A stretch of DNA of 64,000 nucleotides from Virgibacillus_O sediminis (GCF_042643265.1 NZ_JBHRRZ010000039.1:1-64000); one strand, 5' to 3'. Numbered from the stretch's first letter, positions 52,160-61,194 are shown. Notes: generated by a model not told the origin, from the letters alone. Program-made: numbers and translations.

Positions 52160-52351
52160 TTACCTACCTAGTTTTTCTGCGGTCGTTCCACCGATGGACC
52201 AATGGCTTTTTGGTACTTCCGTAACGATGATACGAACATTTTCCTTAGGGGCATCCAGTGATTCACTGATTGTATCGGTTACATTTTTCATCATGGTTTC
52301 AATTTTTTCCTGGGATCTGCCTTCCATAATCTGTACATTTACAAGCGGCAA
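52160..52351 (-). CDS. 4-oxalocrotonate tautomerase
   Basis: Sixty-two residues after Met removal. Converts 2-hydroxymuconate to 4-oxalocrotonate. The frame is open from GTG 52360, but the TTG at 52351 is the real start: GGAGG lies eight bases ahead, and it puts the catalytic proline first (PLVNVQIMEGR). Numbered from it, Arg11, Arg39 and Trp50 fall exactly on the known active-site positions (Pro1, Arg11, Arg39, Phe50). Last gene of the meta operon. Confidence 0.93.
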   Translation of the reverse strand: MPLVNVQIMEGRSQEKIETMMKNVTDTISESLDAPKENVRIIVTEVPKSHWSIGGTTAEKLGR

Positions 52352-52392
52352 TTTCTGCACCTCCGACTGAAGAGATTTATTCGGTAATCCTA

Positions 52393-53181
52393 TTATTCCT
52401 TAACAAAGAAAGAAACATCGCCAAGCCCACCGTATTTGGCTGTGACAAAATCACCAGGAGACAACCGTACCGCTGCAGTGATGCCGCCAGTCAAGATAGG
52501 CTGACCTGCTTTTACCTTCCCGCCTTTTTTGCTCAGCATGTTGGCAAGGCGCGCTACAGATTTGGCCGGATGTCCAAGAACGGCTGCACCGGCTCCCAAT
52601 GACTGGATCTCTCCATTCAAGGACAATGTCACACCTACGACATCCAGTTCCAGTTCCTCAGGTTTTCTCATATAGGTCCCAAACACTGCTCCAGCTGCAG
52701 ACGTATTATCTGCAATAACATCCGGCAGGGTGAAATTGAAATTCTCGTAGCGGCTGTCAATGATCTCAATGGCTGGGAAGACGTATTCGGTCGCCCGGAT
52801 GACATCCAAAGTTGTAACACCAGGACCTTCCAAGTCCCTGCTTAGAATAAAGCCGATTTCCGGCTCTACTTTCGGGTGGATATAATCGGAAATCGAAATG
52901 GCCTCCCCTTCTTCAACGACCATATTATCGAAGACATAGCCATAGATTGGGTCATCCACGTTCATCTGCTTCATTTTGGCCTCACTGGTAATCCCCATTT
53001 TCGGTCCGATAATTTTATGCCCTTCGTCCAGCTTTTGACGAATCAGCTCTTCCTGAACCAAATAGGAATTTTCAATAGTGAGATCCGGATATAGCTCTGC
53101 TGTGATTTTTGTAATTTCCCGTTTCTCTTTTTCTGCATGGTGTACATAGTCGGCAAGTTCTTTAATTAAATTTTTATCCAT
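52393..53181 (-). CDS. 4-oxalocrotonate decarboxylase (2-oxo-3-hexenedioate decarboxylase)
   Basis: 262 residues, FAH-like family. Removes CO2 from 4-oxalocrotonate to give 2-hydroxypenta-2,4-dienoate. The sequence IHPKVEPEIGFILSRDLEGPGVT and the FNFTLPDVIADNTSAAGAVFG stretch (IADN rather than VADNAS) resemble DmpH/XylI. It usually forms a complex with the hydratase, its paralogue, encoded next to it. Third gene of the meta operon. Confidence 0.9.
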   Translation of the reverse strand: MDKNLIKELADYVHHAEKEKREITKITAELYPDLTIENSYLVQEELIRQKLDEGHKIIGPKMGITSEAKMKQMNVDDPIYGYVFDNMVVEEGEAISISDYIHPKVEPEIGFILSRDLEGPGVTTLDVIRATEYVFPAIEIIDSRYENFNFTLPDVIADNTSAAGAVFGTYMRKPEELELDVVGVTLSLNGEIQSLGAGAAVLGHPAKSVARLANMLSKKGGKVKAGQPILTGGITAAVRLSPGDFVTAKYGGLGDVSFFVKE

Positions 53182-53273
53182 CTTCTTCCTCCAGTTCCAA
53201 GCAATCGATAAGTATAGGTAAAACAGTAAGCATGCTTAAAGCATAATATTTATAAATATTATACGCCTTGTCT

Positions 53274-54068
53274 CTACTCCCCGAAGGAAATATGCACTTC
53301 TCCGAGATCGGCAAACTTTGCATAAAAATGGTCGCCAGGTTCAGCTTCCATTGCAGCTGATAAGGCACCAGATAGAATCACTTCTCCCGCTTTCAGAGAA
53401 ATTCCATAGTCTGATAGCTTATTGGCAAGCCAAGCTACACATTTCACTGGATCTCCCAGTGCTGCTGCTCCAACACCTGTGTTCAGCAACTGATTGTTTT
53501 TGTAGAGTGCCATCCCCATTTGTTTGAGGTCAACATCTGCAATTTTTTTCGGCCTGCCACCAAGAACATATAGCCCGGAAGAGGCATTATCAGCCACCGT
53601 ATCAGCCAAGGTTATTTTCCAGTCCTTTACTCGGCTGTCTACAATCTCCAATGCAGGGACAACTGCATCGGTTGCTTTTAAAACATCCAGTGATGTCACA
53701 TTCGGGCCGGCCAGATCTTCTTTCAGAATAAAGGCAATCTCACCTTCCACTCTTGGCTGCAAAACTTTTCCTCTAGGAATTTCTGCACCATTTTCATATT
53801 CCATCTGATCAAGCAGATGACCATAGTCCGGCTCGCCTACACCGAGCGATTCCTGCATCGCTTTGGAAGTAAGGCCGATTTTCTTTCCGGTAACCCGCTG
53901 GCCATCCTTTACATTTTGGTCAATAGTATGCAACTGCACCTGATAGGCTTCATCCAGAGTAAGATCAGGATCCAGCTCTTTCAAAGGCTGGACCCCTTCC
54001 CCTGTACGCCAAGCTTCTGCAAGGTGCTTCGCATGGCTTTGCGTTTTTGTTGTATCTTTCGTTTGCAT
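53274..54068 (-). CDS. 2-oxopent-4-enoate hydratase
   Basis: 264 residues, FAH-like family. Hydrates 2-hydroxypentadienoate to 4-hydroxy-2-oxovalerate. LQPRVEGEIAFILKEDLAGPNVT, DWKITLADTVADNASSGLYVLG and VKCVAWLANKLSDYG match DmpE/XylJ. It starts 10 bp after the dehydrogenase stop. The aldolase and acetaldehyde dehydrogenase that act next are not in this window. Confidence 0.92.
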   Translation of the reverse strand: MQTKDTTKTQSHAKHLAEAWRTGEGVQPLKELDPDLTLDEAYQVQLHTIDQNVKDGQRVTGKKIGLTSKAMQESLGVGEPDYGHLLDQMEYENGAEIPRGKVLQPRVEGEIAFILKEDLAGPNVTSLDVLKATDAVVPALEIVDSRVKDWKITLADTVADNASSGLYVLGGRPKKIADVDLKQMGMALYKNNQLLNTGVGAAALGDPVKCVAWLANKLSDYGISLKAGEVILSGALSAAMEAEPGDHFYAKFADLGEVHISFGE

Positions 54069-54078
54069 AGATATCCCC

Positions 54079-55533
54079 CTAAAGCTTGACTGTAATATTT
54101 GTCAGCTCTGAATAGAAATCAAAACTATGTGCTCCACCTTCACGTCCAATACCGCTCCGCTTCATTCCGCCGAATGGAGTACGCAGATCGCGCAGGAACC
54201 ATGTATTGATCCAGACAATGCCGGCTTCAATCTGTGCACTTACACGGGTAGCGCGCTTGATGTCGCTGGTCCAGAGACTTGCACTCAGGCCGTAGTGTGT
54301 ATCGTTCACTTGCTCTAGCACTTCTTCTTCTGTGTCAAATGGCACTACGGTTACAACCGGCCCGAAAATTTCTTCACGGACACAGCGGGACTCGCTTCCC
54401 AGCCCAGTAATAATGGTAGGCTCCACAAAGTAACCCTTGTCGAATCCTTCTGCCGCTTTGCCGCCGGTCAGGAAGGTACCGCCTTCTTCTTTAGCAATAT
54501 CCAGGTAGCTGAGAACTTTCTCATAATGCTCTTTACTTACCAATGCTCCTACCTTTGTATCTTTATCAAAAGGATCTCCAACTTTCAACTCTCTTGCTTT
54601 GGCAGCAAACCGCTCCAGGAATTCATCATATGCGGAGCGCTCCACGTAAATCCTGGAACCGCATAGGCAAACTTCCCCTTGATTGATAAAGCTGGAACGA
54701 AGTGTCGTATCAATCACATCATCCATGTCAGCGTCAGCAAAAATCACGTTCGGATTCTTGCCGCCCAGCTCAAAGGAAAGCTTCTTCAGTGTAGGAGCAG
54801 CAGCTTTCATGATGGCGGTGCCAGTAACAGTTTCTCCAGTAAAGGCGATGGCATCTACGTCCTCATGAGTACTTAGGGCAGCCCCTGTTTCTCCAAATCC
54901 GTGCACCATATTCACCACACCATCCGGAACACCGGCATCTGTGCAAATTTGCGCAAGAACTGTAGCAGTCATCGGAGTTACTTCGGATGGCTTCATTACC
55001 ACAGTATTACCTGCCGCAAGAGCTGGAGCAAGCTTCCAAGTCATCAGGAACAATGGAAGGTTCCATGGATTGATCAGGCCGACAACACCTGTCGGACGGC
55101 GTATTGCATAGTGGATGGCTTTGTCATCCTGCTGGTAGGATTCTGTGCCTAACGTAGTCATATAGTCGGCAAAGAAATGGAAATTGTAGGCAGCACGGTC
55201 AATATCAACTCCAGTTGACAACCATAGCGGCTTCCCTGTATCTAGTGATTCCAGCTCTGCAAGTTCATCTTTTCTCTCCAGAATCAAATCACCAATTTTA
55301 CGGACAATAGCTGACCTTTCTCTAAGCGGCATGTTCCCCCACTCACTTTTCAGCGCTTTTCTGGCAACGCTTACTGCTTGGTCAACCTCTTCCTTCCCGC
55401 CTTCTGCTACATAACCTAGAATCTCTTCTGTCGCAGGGTTAACATTTTCAAACGTCTTGGCATTCTCCGGCTTCACATATTGGCCGTTAATGTAGTGTGA
55501 GCAATTCATTACCTCTGTTTTCGTGGTTTGCAT
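54079..55533 (-). CDS. 2-hydroxymuconic semialdehyde dehydrogenase
   Basis: 484 residues, aldehyde dehydrogenase family, NAD-dependent oxidation of 2-hydroxymuconic (or aminomuconic) semialdehyde. Catalytic cysteine in FINQGEVCLCGSRIYV, glutamate in KLSFELGGKNPNVIFAD, motif NPWNLPLFLMTWKLAPALAAGN. First gene of the meta operon, divergent from an IclR regulator. GGAGG lies ahead of the ATG. Confidence 0.92.
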   Translation of the reverse strand: MQTTKTEVMNCSHYINGQYVKPENAKTFENVNPATEEILGYVAEGGKEEVDQAVSVARKALKSEWGNMPLRERSAIVRKIGDLILERKDELAELESLDTGKPLWLSTGVDIDRAAYNFHFFADYMTTLGTESYQQDDKAIHYAIRRPTGVVGLINPWNLPLFLMTWKLAPALAAGNTVVMKPSEVTPMTATVLAQICTDAGVPDGVVNMVHGFGETGAALSTHEDVDAIAFTGETVTGTAIMKAAAPTLKKLSFELGGKNPNVIFADADMDDVIDTTLRSSFINQGEVCLCGSRIYVERSAYDEFLERFAAKARELKVGDPFDKDTKVGALVSKEHYEKVLSYLDIAKEEGGTFLTGGKAAEGFDKGYFVEPTIITGLGSESRCVREEIFGPVVTVVPFDTEEEVLEQVNDTHYGLSASLWTSDIKRATRVSAQIEAGIVWINTWFLRDLRTPFGGMKRSGIGREGGAHSFDFYSELTNITVKL

Positions 55534-55573
55534 CGGTAATTCCTCCTTATATATGAATAAATAATCGACTGAT

Positions 55574-55613
55574 ATATGCTGAAACTCTCTCCCATCAGCA
55601 TATTCTCATTATA
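55574..55613 (-). promoter_or_regulatory. Promoter -10 and leader stem-loop of the meta operon
   Basis: On the minus strand TATAAT (55608-55613) is a perfect -10 with a weak -35. Right after the expected start, ATATGCTGA and TCAGCATAT form a 9-bp perfect stem with a 12-base loop (55574-55603), a 5' mRNA hairpin or an operator. Confidence 0.5.
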
Positions 55614-55708
55614 AATAGACAGAAAATAGATAAAAAGGTGTTTGTTCCTCTATGCGCAACGAATTTAAAAAATTTTATGTTTTTTTGAGCACTTCCTAAT
55701 TGTATCCG

Positions 55709-55737
55709 TTAACAATTACTTATAATTAAGGTATGAT
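55709..55737 (+). promoter_or_regulatory. Sigma-A promoter of iclR
   Basis: -35 TTAACA (55709-55714), 17 bp, -10 TATGAT (55732-55737). Confidence 0.65.
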
Positions 55738-55760
55738 TACAAATAAACATAAAAATATTT

Positions 55761-55777
55761 GTTCTTTTATATAGAAC
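55761..55777. promoter_or_regulatory. Inverted repeat in the iclR leader, candidate autoregulatory operator
   Basis: GTTCT-N7-AGAAC lies between the iclR promoter and its ribosome binding site. IclR proteins commonly repress their own genes from such sites. Confidence 0.45.
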
Positions 55778-55804
55778 CATATTACCAAGGAGAGTTGAAA
55801 ATCA

Positions 55805-56599
55805 ATGACAAAGAAAAAAAGTGACCCACAAGTGCTTTCTTCCGTTCACAATGCGCTGCGGATCCTTAAGAGCTTTTCCACCTTCGAACCGACAAAGAAA
55901 GTCAGCGAGCTTGCTGTCTCGCTTGGTTTGGCAAAAAGTACGGTCAGCAGATTGATGTCCACCCTGGCCAGTGAAGGTTTTGTCATTAAGGATCCAAAAA
56001 CCAATGCATATCGGCTGGGAATCTCTGTGCTTACTCTAGGCGGAATTGTCACTAACAACTTGGAAATTCATAAAGAGGCGGCCCCTGTTCTCAATAGGCT
56101 CGTCAATGTCACCGGAGAGACTGCACATTTAGCTATCATGGATGGGTTGGACACCATATATATCCACAAAGAGGAATGTCATCACCCGGTCCGTATTCTT
56201 ACCCATGTCGGCAGGAGGAACCCGTCCTACTGCACCAGTTCCGGGAAAGTTCTGTTGGCTTTCGGCGATGAGCAGATTGTTGAGGAGGTTATTCAACAAG
56301 GCCTGGTTTCCTATACGAAAAACAGTATTACCGACCCAGAGGAACTTCGGAAGGAATTAAAGAGGATTCGAGAACAGCAATATGCTGTAAGTACGGAGGA
56401 ACTGACCGAAGGAACCAAATCAGTAGCAGCTCCCATAAAGGATCATACAGGAAAAGTTGTGAGCGCCATCACCGTCGTAGGCCCTATCCAGCGTATGAAG
56501 GATTATAAAATATCAGATATAGCAAAAAAAGTGATAGATGCCGGAAAAGAAGCATCCGAGCGACTTGGATATGATGATAGGTACTTTAGGAGATTGTAA
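55805..56599 (+). CDS. IclR-family transcriptional regulator
   Basis: 264 residues. N-terminal winged helix (VHNALRILKSFSTFEPTKKVSELAVSLGLAKSTVSRLMSTLASEGFV), C-terminal IclR effector domain with RNPSYCTSSGKVLLAF and PIKDHTGKVVSAITVVGP. Divergent from the meta operon and so probably controls it. Effector unknown. AGGAGAG precedes the ATG. Confidence 0.92.
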   Translation: MTKKKSDPQVLSSVHNALRILKSFSTFEPTKKVSELAVSLGLAKSTVSRLMSTLASEGFVIKDPKTNAYRLGISVLTLGGIVTNNLEIHKEAAPVLNRLVNVTGETAHLAIMDGLDTIYIHKEECHHPVRILTHVGRRNPSYCTSSGKVLLAFGDEQIVEEVIQQGLVSYTKNSITDPEELRKELKRIREQQYAVSTEELTEGTKSVAAPIKDHTGKVVSAITVVGPIQRMKDYKISDIAKKVIDAGKEASERLGYDDRYFRRL

Positions 56600-57210
56600 A
56601 AAGGATATTAGTCATTTATCGATGATATACTTTTATGAAATCTAGGATTAAGCCCCGGCCGGTGACGTACTGACTATGCTTTGGGCATCGCGGAAGAATC
56701 AACTCTTCATCGCAGAGCCACGTTCAGTTCTGGTCGCGGCCGGCTTATTACAAGGTTTGCTGCTGATTATTTGCATCGCCAACCTCCCTTGCTTCTTAGC
56801 ATCCACATTTAAAACAGCTGGGACAAAATGACAGTTTTGACTCACATGATACAAAGAATCAGTACTATCACTAGAAAAACGGCCTAAGCCTTAAGATGAA
56901 CGTTTCCGACTTCAGAGCTACTTAAGTATTTATTGTGACCCACCAACCCGACTATTTTCCTCCATTATTTCCCGATCCTCCACACCAAGCAGTATTTCCG
57001 AATAGCTTGTGGCATACCGAACAACCACCATACAAAAAAATTCTCCCATGATCACTGAGTCCAATTGCATTTGGACCACCTTGATTATAAGACAGTAATA
57101 TGTAGAAACTGTTAAGCAGAGGTGAAATATTGGTAATGTTTATATCAGTAGTAGTCTTCCCGTTATGATATACTACAAAATAATCTAAAAACGAATGGTG
57201 GTACTGGTCA
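56600..57210. other. Long intergenic region between iclR and ppx
   Basis: Holds the long dyad at 56649-56747 and an AGCTGGGACAAAATGAC sequence (56817-56833) reminiscent of the TGGGACAtAA ends of small repeats such as the one at 22605. No gene with a ribosome binding site is seen. The ppx start at 57211 has only a weak site ahead (GGTGGT). Confidence 0.5.
56649..56747. repeat. Long imperfect hairpin / MITE-like dyad
   Basis: TAAGCCCCGGCCGGTGACGT at the left and, inverted, TAAGCCGGCCGCGACCAGAA at the right are imperfect arms. Inside, GGAAGA and TCTTC with GCATCGCG/CGCAGAGC pair again, so about 100 bases fold into one long rod. It follows iclR by 50 bp. It could be a degenerate mobile element, a structured RNA or an unusual terminator. 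Confidence 0.45.
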
Positions 57211-58737
57211 ATGCAGAATTATTATTCAATAATCGATATAGGTTCCAACACAATGCGGCTAGTTATTTATGCACGGGAAAATTCGGGACGGCTACATGAG
57301 GTGGAAAACATCAAAATTGTTGCACGCCTCAGTGAGCACCTGGATAAAGATAATATGCTCACAGAAGAAGGACAGAACATCCTGATTAATAACTTAAAAA
57401 GTTTTGAAGAAGTTACTGAATCCTATCATCTGATAGAGACAGTATGTATTGCCACAGCAGCAATCCGGCAGGCTGAAAATCAAGAAAAAATAAAACATGA
57501 CATAAAAGAGCAGATCGGCTGGAATCTCCGTATATTACCGGGAGATCAAGAAGCCTTTTATGGGTATCTAGCGGTAGTAAATTCAACCTCTATCAAAGAG
57601 GGAATCACCGTAGATATCGGTGGAGGAAGTACAGAAGTCACCTATTTTAAAGACCGGAAACTGGTTGAGTCTCACAGTTTTCCATTCGGTGCTTTGACCT
57701 TGAAGGAATATTACTCTAAAAACAATTCATCAGAAAAAGGCCGCATGGAACTGCGAAGATATGTAGCGGGTCAATTACAAGCACTCCCCTGGATTAAGGA
57801 TAAGGAGGTACCATTGATAGGCATTGGCGGCAGTGCTCGTAACATGGCCCAAATCGATCAAAACATAAAGAGATACCCCTTGGCAGGGCTGCATCAGTAT
57901 AAAATGAATGACAGTGATATATCCCGAATATCCAGCTATTTATCTTCTTTATCATTAGCGAAACGCCAAAAAGTCGAAGGTTTATCAAAGGACCGCGCCG
58001 ACTCCATCCTGCCCGCGGTAGATGTGTTTCATTGTATTTATGAGGAAATCCAAGCAACTTGTTTTGTGTTGAGCAGAAAGGGGTTGCGCGACGGGGTTCT
58101 ATATGAACAGCTATTCCAGAAGCTGGAGCAGCCTGTACTGCCTGATGTACTCAAAAACAGCATGAGTGAACTGGTAAATGACTTCAACCGAAGCAGCCAG
58201 CAAATAATTCATGTCCACCATCTATTACAGAAAATCTTTAAAGCTTTTCAGTTGAAAGGAATAGGATCGTTGACTAAGCAGGACTGGAGTATGCTTGAGC
58301 TGGCAGAACATGTTTATTACCTTGGAAAATATATTGATTCTGAGTCAAGTGCCCAGCACACCTTCTATTTACTTGCCAATCGCTCTATCGACGGCCTTAT
58401 GCACAGGGACCGGATAAGATTAGCATTAATTGGTTCATTTAAAAGCAAAACTGTCTTTAAGCAATTCTTGGAACCATACAAAGATTGGTTCTTGAAAGAA
58501 GAAAGAAAAAAGCTTCGTTTACTTGGCGCATTGCTGAAATTCTCCTTTAGTTTAGACGCTACTAAACGACAGGTGGTCCAGGACATTGACTTAGAATTCA
58601 AGAAAGATGGACTATTGCTGACCTTATACTGCAATAAAGATTATATTCCTGAAGAATACCAGGCAGAAAAGCAGAAAAAACATTTGGAAAAAGCATTGAA
58701 CACTCGCATCCTTTTATCTTTCACCTCCCTTTCTTAG
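57211..58737 (+). CDS. ppx: Exopolyphosphatase
   Basis: 508 residues. Ppx/GppA family, ASKHA fold: YSIIDIGSNTMRLVIY at the N-terminus, TVDIGGGSTEVTYF and GIGGSARNMAQ in the core, then a C-terminal HD-type helical region. Releases phosphate from the ends of polyphosphate. It is directly upstream of ppk, giving a make-and-break pair. Confidence 0.92.
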   Translation: MQNYYSIIDIGSNTMRLVIYARENSGRLHEVENIKIVARLSEHLDKDNMLTEEGQNILINNLKSFEEVTESYHLIETVCIATAAIRQAENQEKIKHDIKEQIGWNLRILPGDQEAFYGYLAVVNSTSIKEGITVDIGGGSTEVTYFKDRKLVESHSFPFGALTLKEYYSKNNSSEKGRMELRRYVAGQLQALPWIKDKEVPLIGIGGSARNMAQIDQNIKRYPLAGLHQYKMNDSDISRISSYLSSLSLAKRQKVEGLSKDRADSILPAVDVFHCIYEEIQATCFVLSRKGLRDGVLYEQLFQKLEQPVLPDVLKNSMSELVNDFNRSSQQIIHVHHLLQKIFKAFQLKGIGSLTKQDWSMLELAEHVYYLGKYIDSESSAQHTFYLLANRSIDGLMHRDRIRLALIGSFKSKTVFKQFLEPYKDWFLKEERKKLRLLGALLKFSFSLDATKRQVVQDIDLEFKKDGLLLTLYCNKDYIPEEYQAEKQKKHLEKALNTRILLSFTSLS

Positions 58738-58764
58738 AAGGGAAATAACGAAAGCTTTTAAAAA

Positions 58765-58781
58765 TTTACAATAACTTTACA
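58765..58781 (+). promoter_or_regulatory. PhoP-like direct repeat upstream of ppk
   Basis: TTTACA-N5-TTTACA fits the TT(A/C/T)ACA direct repeat with five-base spacing bound by Bacillus PhoP. Only two clear repeats are seen; four are usual. It lies about 98 bp upstream of the ppk start. Confidence 0.45.
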
Positions 58782-58878
58782 TTTAAAATATTTATTTCCC
58801 CTCATCTATTCAATATAATGAATAGGTAATATTCACTATATTAAATAGATATTAGGATTTTGAAGGGGATGATAAAGA

Positions 58879-60975
58879 ATGGAAAGCGAAGATGAGCTAA
58901 AACAACTCGATAACCCCTTATATTATAATAACCGGGAAATCAGCTGGCTTGCGTTTAACAAGCGGGTGCTAGATGAAGCTTACGACATGAAAAACCCCTT
59001 GCTGGAACGGTTGAAATTTCTTGCCATTTTTTCTTCCAACTTGGATGAGTTTTTCATGGTGCGGGTTGCCGGGTTAAAGGACCAAGTAAAGGCAGGATAT
59101 AATAAGCCGGATAACAAAGCTGGAATGACACCAAAACAGCAACTGAACCAGATTACTGAAGAAAACCAAAAACTTGTTCATGAGGAGTACAAGTTATTAA
59201 GCGAAATGCAGCCCCTGTTTGAAAATGAAAAAATAGAATTCAGTTCCATAGAGACACTATCAAAGCAAGAGGAAAAGCAGTTGGAAGATTATTTTGAGAA
59301 TAATATTTTTCCAGTGCTCACCCCTATGGCGATTGATGCCTACCACCCTTTTCCGATGCTATCGAATAAATCAATCAATCTAGCCGTCCTGCTGGAAGAT
59401 CAGTACGACCCAGAACACACCACCAAGAAAACAGCTATTGTACAAGTCCCTTCTGTTCTGGACCGATTTATTCCATTTGGTTCGGAGGGAAGGTATCTTC
59501 TGCTTGAAGATATTATCAGTCATTTCATATCTAAACTGTTTAAAGGCTATATTGTCCTTTCCGTAACGGGATTCCGCATTACAAGAAATGCAGATATGAC
59601 CATCCATGAAGAGGGAGCTAGAGATCTGCTTAAGGAAATAGAAAAAGAATTGAACAATCGAAAGCGAGGGGCTGCCGTCCGCCTCGAAGTCCGTAATCAT
59701 AAATATGATGAAGAGATTGTCGGATTTTTGCTTCAAGAATTGGAAATTCACAAAGATGACTTATATATCGTGGACGGACCGCTTGATTTAACCTTTTTGT
59801 TTGGCTTTTATAAAAAAGTTAAAGAAAATAAGGAACACCTAGTTTATCAAACACTAATGCCTCAGCATCCCCAGGATATCCATGAGGAGGAGAGTGTATT
59901 TGAGGCTGCTAATAAAAGAGATATCTTCCTCCACCATCCCTATGAATCATTTTCACCGGTTTGTGAAATGGTTACAGAGGCAGCAGAAGACCCGGAGGTA
60001 TTAGCGATTAAGCAAACGCTTTATCGGGTCAGCGGGGACTCTCCAATCATTGAAGGATTGAAACGGGCCGCTGAGCAAGGAAAACAGGTTACGGTCCTTG
60101 TTGAACTGAAAGCCAGGTTTGATGAAGAGCAGAATGTTCATTGGGCAAAGGAACTTGAAAAAGCCGGATGCCATGTGATTTATGGCATGACTTCCCTAAA
60201 AACTCATAGCAAAATAACATTAGTGGTACGCAAACATAGGGGAAAAATAGAACGTTATGTCCATTTAGGCACGGGGAATTACAATGATTCGACAGCCAAA
60301 CAGTATACGGATATGGGATTGATTACCGCAAAACGGAAATTCGGAATGGATGCAACCAATTTTTTCAATTACTTGAGTGGTGTTACAGAAAAGCCTGATT
60401 TTCACCATATTTCCATCTCCCCATTTGATGTAAGAAATGATTTTATTAAGCACATAGACCAAGAGATCAGATTCCATAGGAAGCTGGGAAATGGGCATAT
60501 CATAGCCAAAATGAATTCCCTGACAGATAAGGAGCTCATTAAAAAATTTTATGAAGCCTCCCAGGCCGGAGTGAAAATCGATTTGATTGTCAGAGGCATT
60601 TGCTGTCTGAAACCGGGTATAAGAGGTCTGAGTGAAACAATAAATGTCTTAAGTATTGTCGGTCGATTTCTGGAGCATAGCCGGATTTATTATTTCAACA
60701 GCAATGGTGTTAAAAAAATCTTTCTCTCCTCTGCCGACATGATGACCAGGAATATGGATAAACGAGTGGAAATCTCCTTTCCTATTTACGAACGTTCTAT
60801 TAAAGGAAGAATTAGAGAAATACTGGAAATTATATTAAACGATAACGTCAAAGCAAGGGAACTGGACAGTGACGGCACCTATCACTACGTCCGCCCGGCT
60901 GCAGGATCAGAAAGGATTGAAAGTCAGTTAAAACTATATAATATGGCTTATCAGGTGCTTGAAGATGAGGAGTAA
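58879..60975 (+). CDS. ppk: Polyphosphate kinase
   Basis: 698 residues, PPK1 family. Reversible transfer of ATP phosphate to polyphosphate. N domain begins YYNNREISWLAFNKRVLDEA; the autophosphorylated histidine is in LKTHSKITLVVRK, a second histidine in FLEHSRIYYF, and YVHLGTGNYNDSTAKQYTD is conserved. AAGGGGATGATAAAG precedes the ATG. 141 bp after ppx on the same strand, with its own PhoP-like site. Confidence 0.96.
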   Translation: MESEDELKQLDNPLYYNNREISWLAFNKRVLDEAYDMKNPLLERLKFLAIFSSNLDEFFMVRVAGLKDQVKAGYNKPDNKAGMTPKQQLNQITEENQKLVHEEYKLLSEMQPLFENEKIEFSSIETLSKQEEKQLEDYFENNIFPVLTPMAIDAYHPFPMLSNKSINLAVLLEDQYDPEHTTKKTAIVQVPSVLDRFIPFGSEGRYLLLEDIISHFISKLFKGYIVLSVTGFRITRNADMTIHEEGARDLLKEIEKELNNRKRGAAVRLEVRNHKYDEEIVGFLLQELEIHKDDLYIVDGPLDLTFLFGFYKKVKENKEHLVYQTLMPQHPQDIHEEESVFEAANKRDIFLHHPYESFSPVCEMVTEAAEDPEVLAIKQTLYRVSGDSPIIEGLKRAAEQGKQVTVLVELKARFDEEQNVHWAKELEKAGCHVIYGMTSLKTHSKITLVVRKHRGKIERYVHLGTGNYNDSTAKQYTDMGLITAKRKFGMDATNFFNYLSGVTEKPDFHHISISPFDVRNDFIKHIDQEIRFHRKLGNGHIIAKMNSLTDKELIKKFYEASQAGVKIDLIVRGICCLKPGIRGLSETINVLSIVGRFLEHSRIYYFNSNGVKKIFLSSADMMTRNMDKRVEISFPIYERSIKGRIREILEIILNDNVKARELDSDGTYHYVRPAAGSERIESQLKLYNMAYQVLEDEE

Positions 60976-61194
60976 TACATACGAAATGCATGTAAGATTT
61001 AATTGAATATATGAATTTCTATGCGACCATCTTTATTCTAGTCCCCGTCCTTATACTTGTTCCTGCGCTGGTCCCTTCCAGCGCCGCTTTTACTCTTTTA
61101 ACCCCCTAATCTTTAAGAAAATAACACACCCACTTCAAAAGCCCTTTACATTTCAGTGTTACTCTGTAGGTATCATATGATGAGGAGGCACTAT

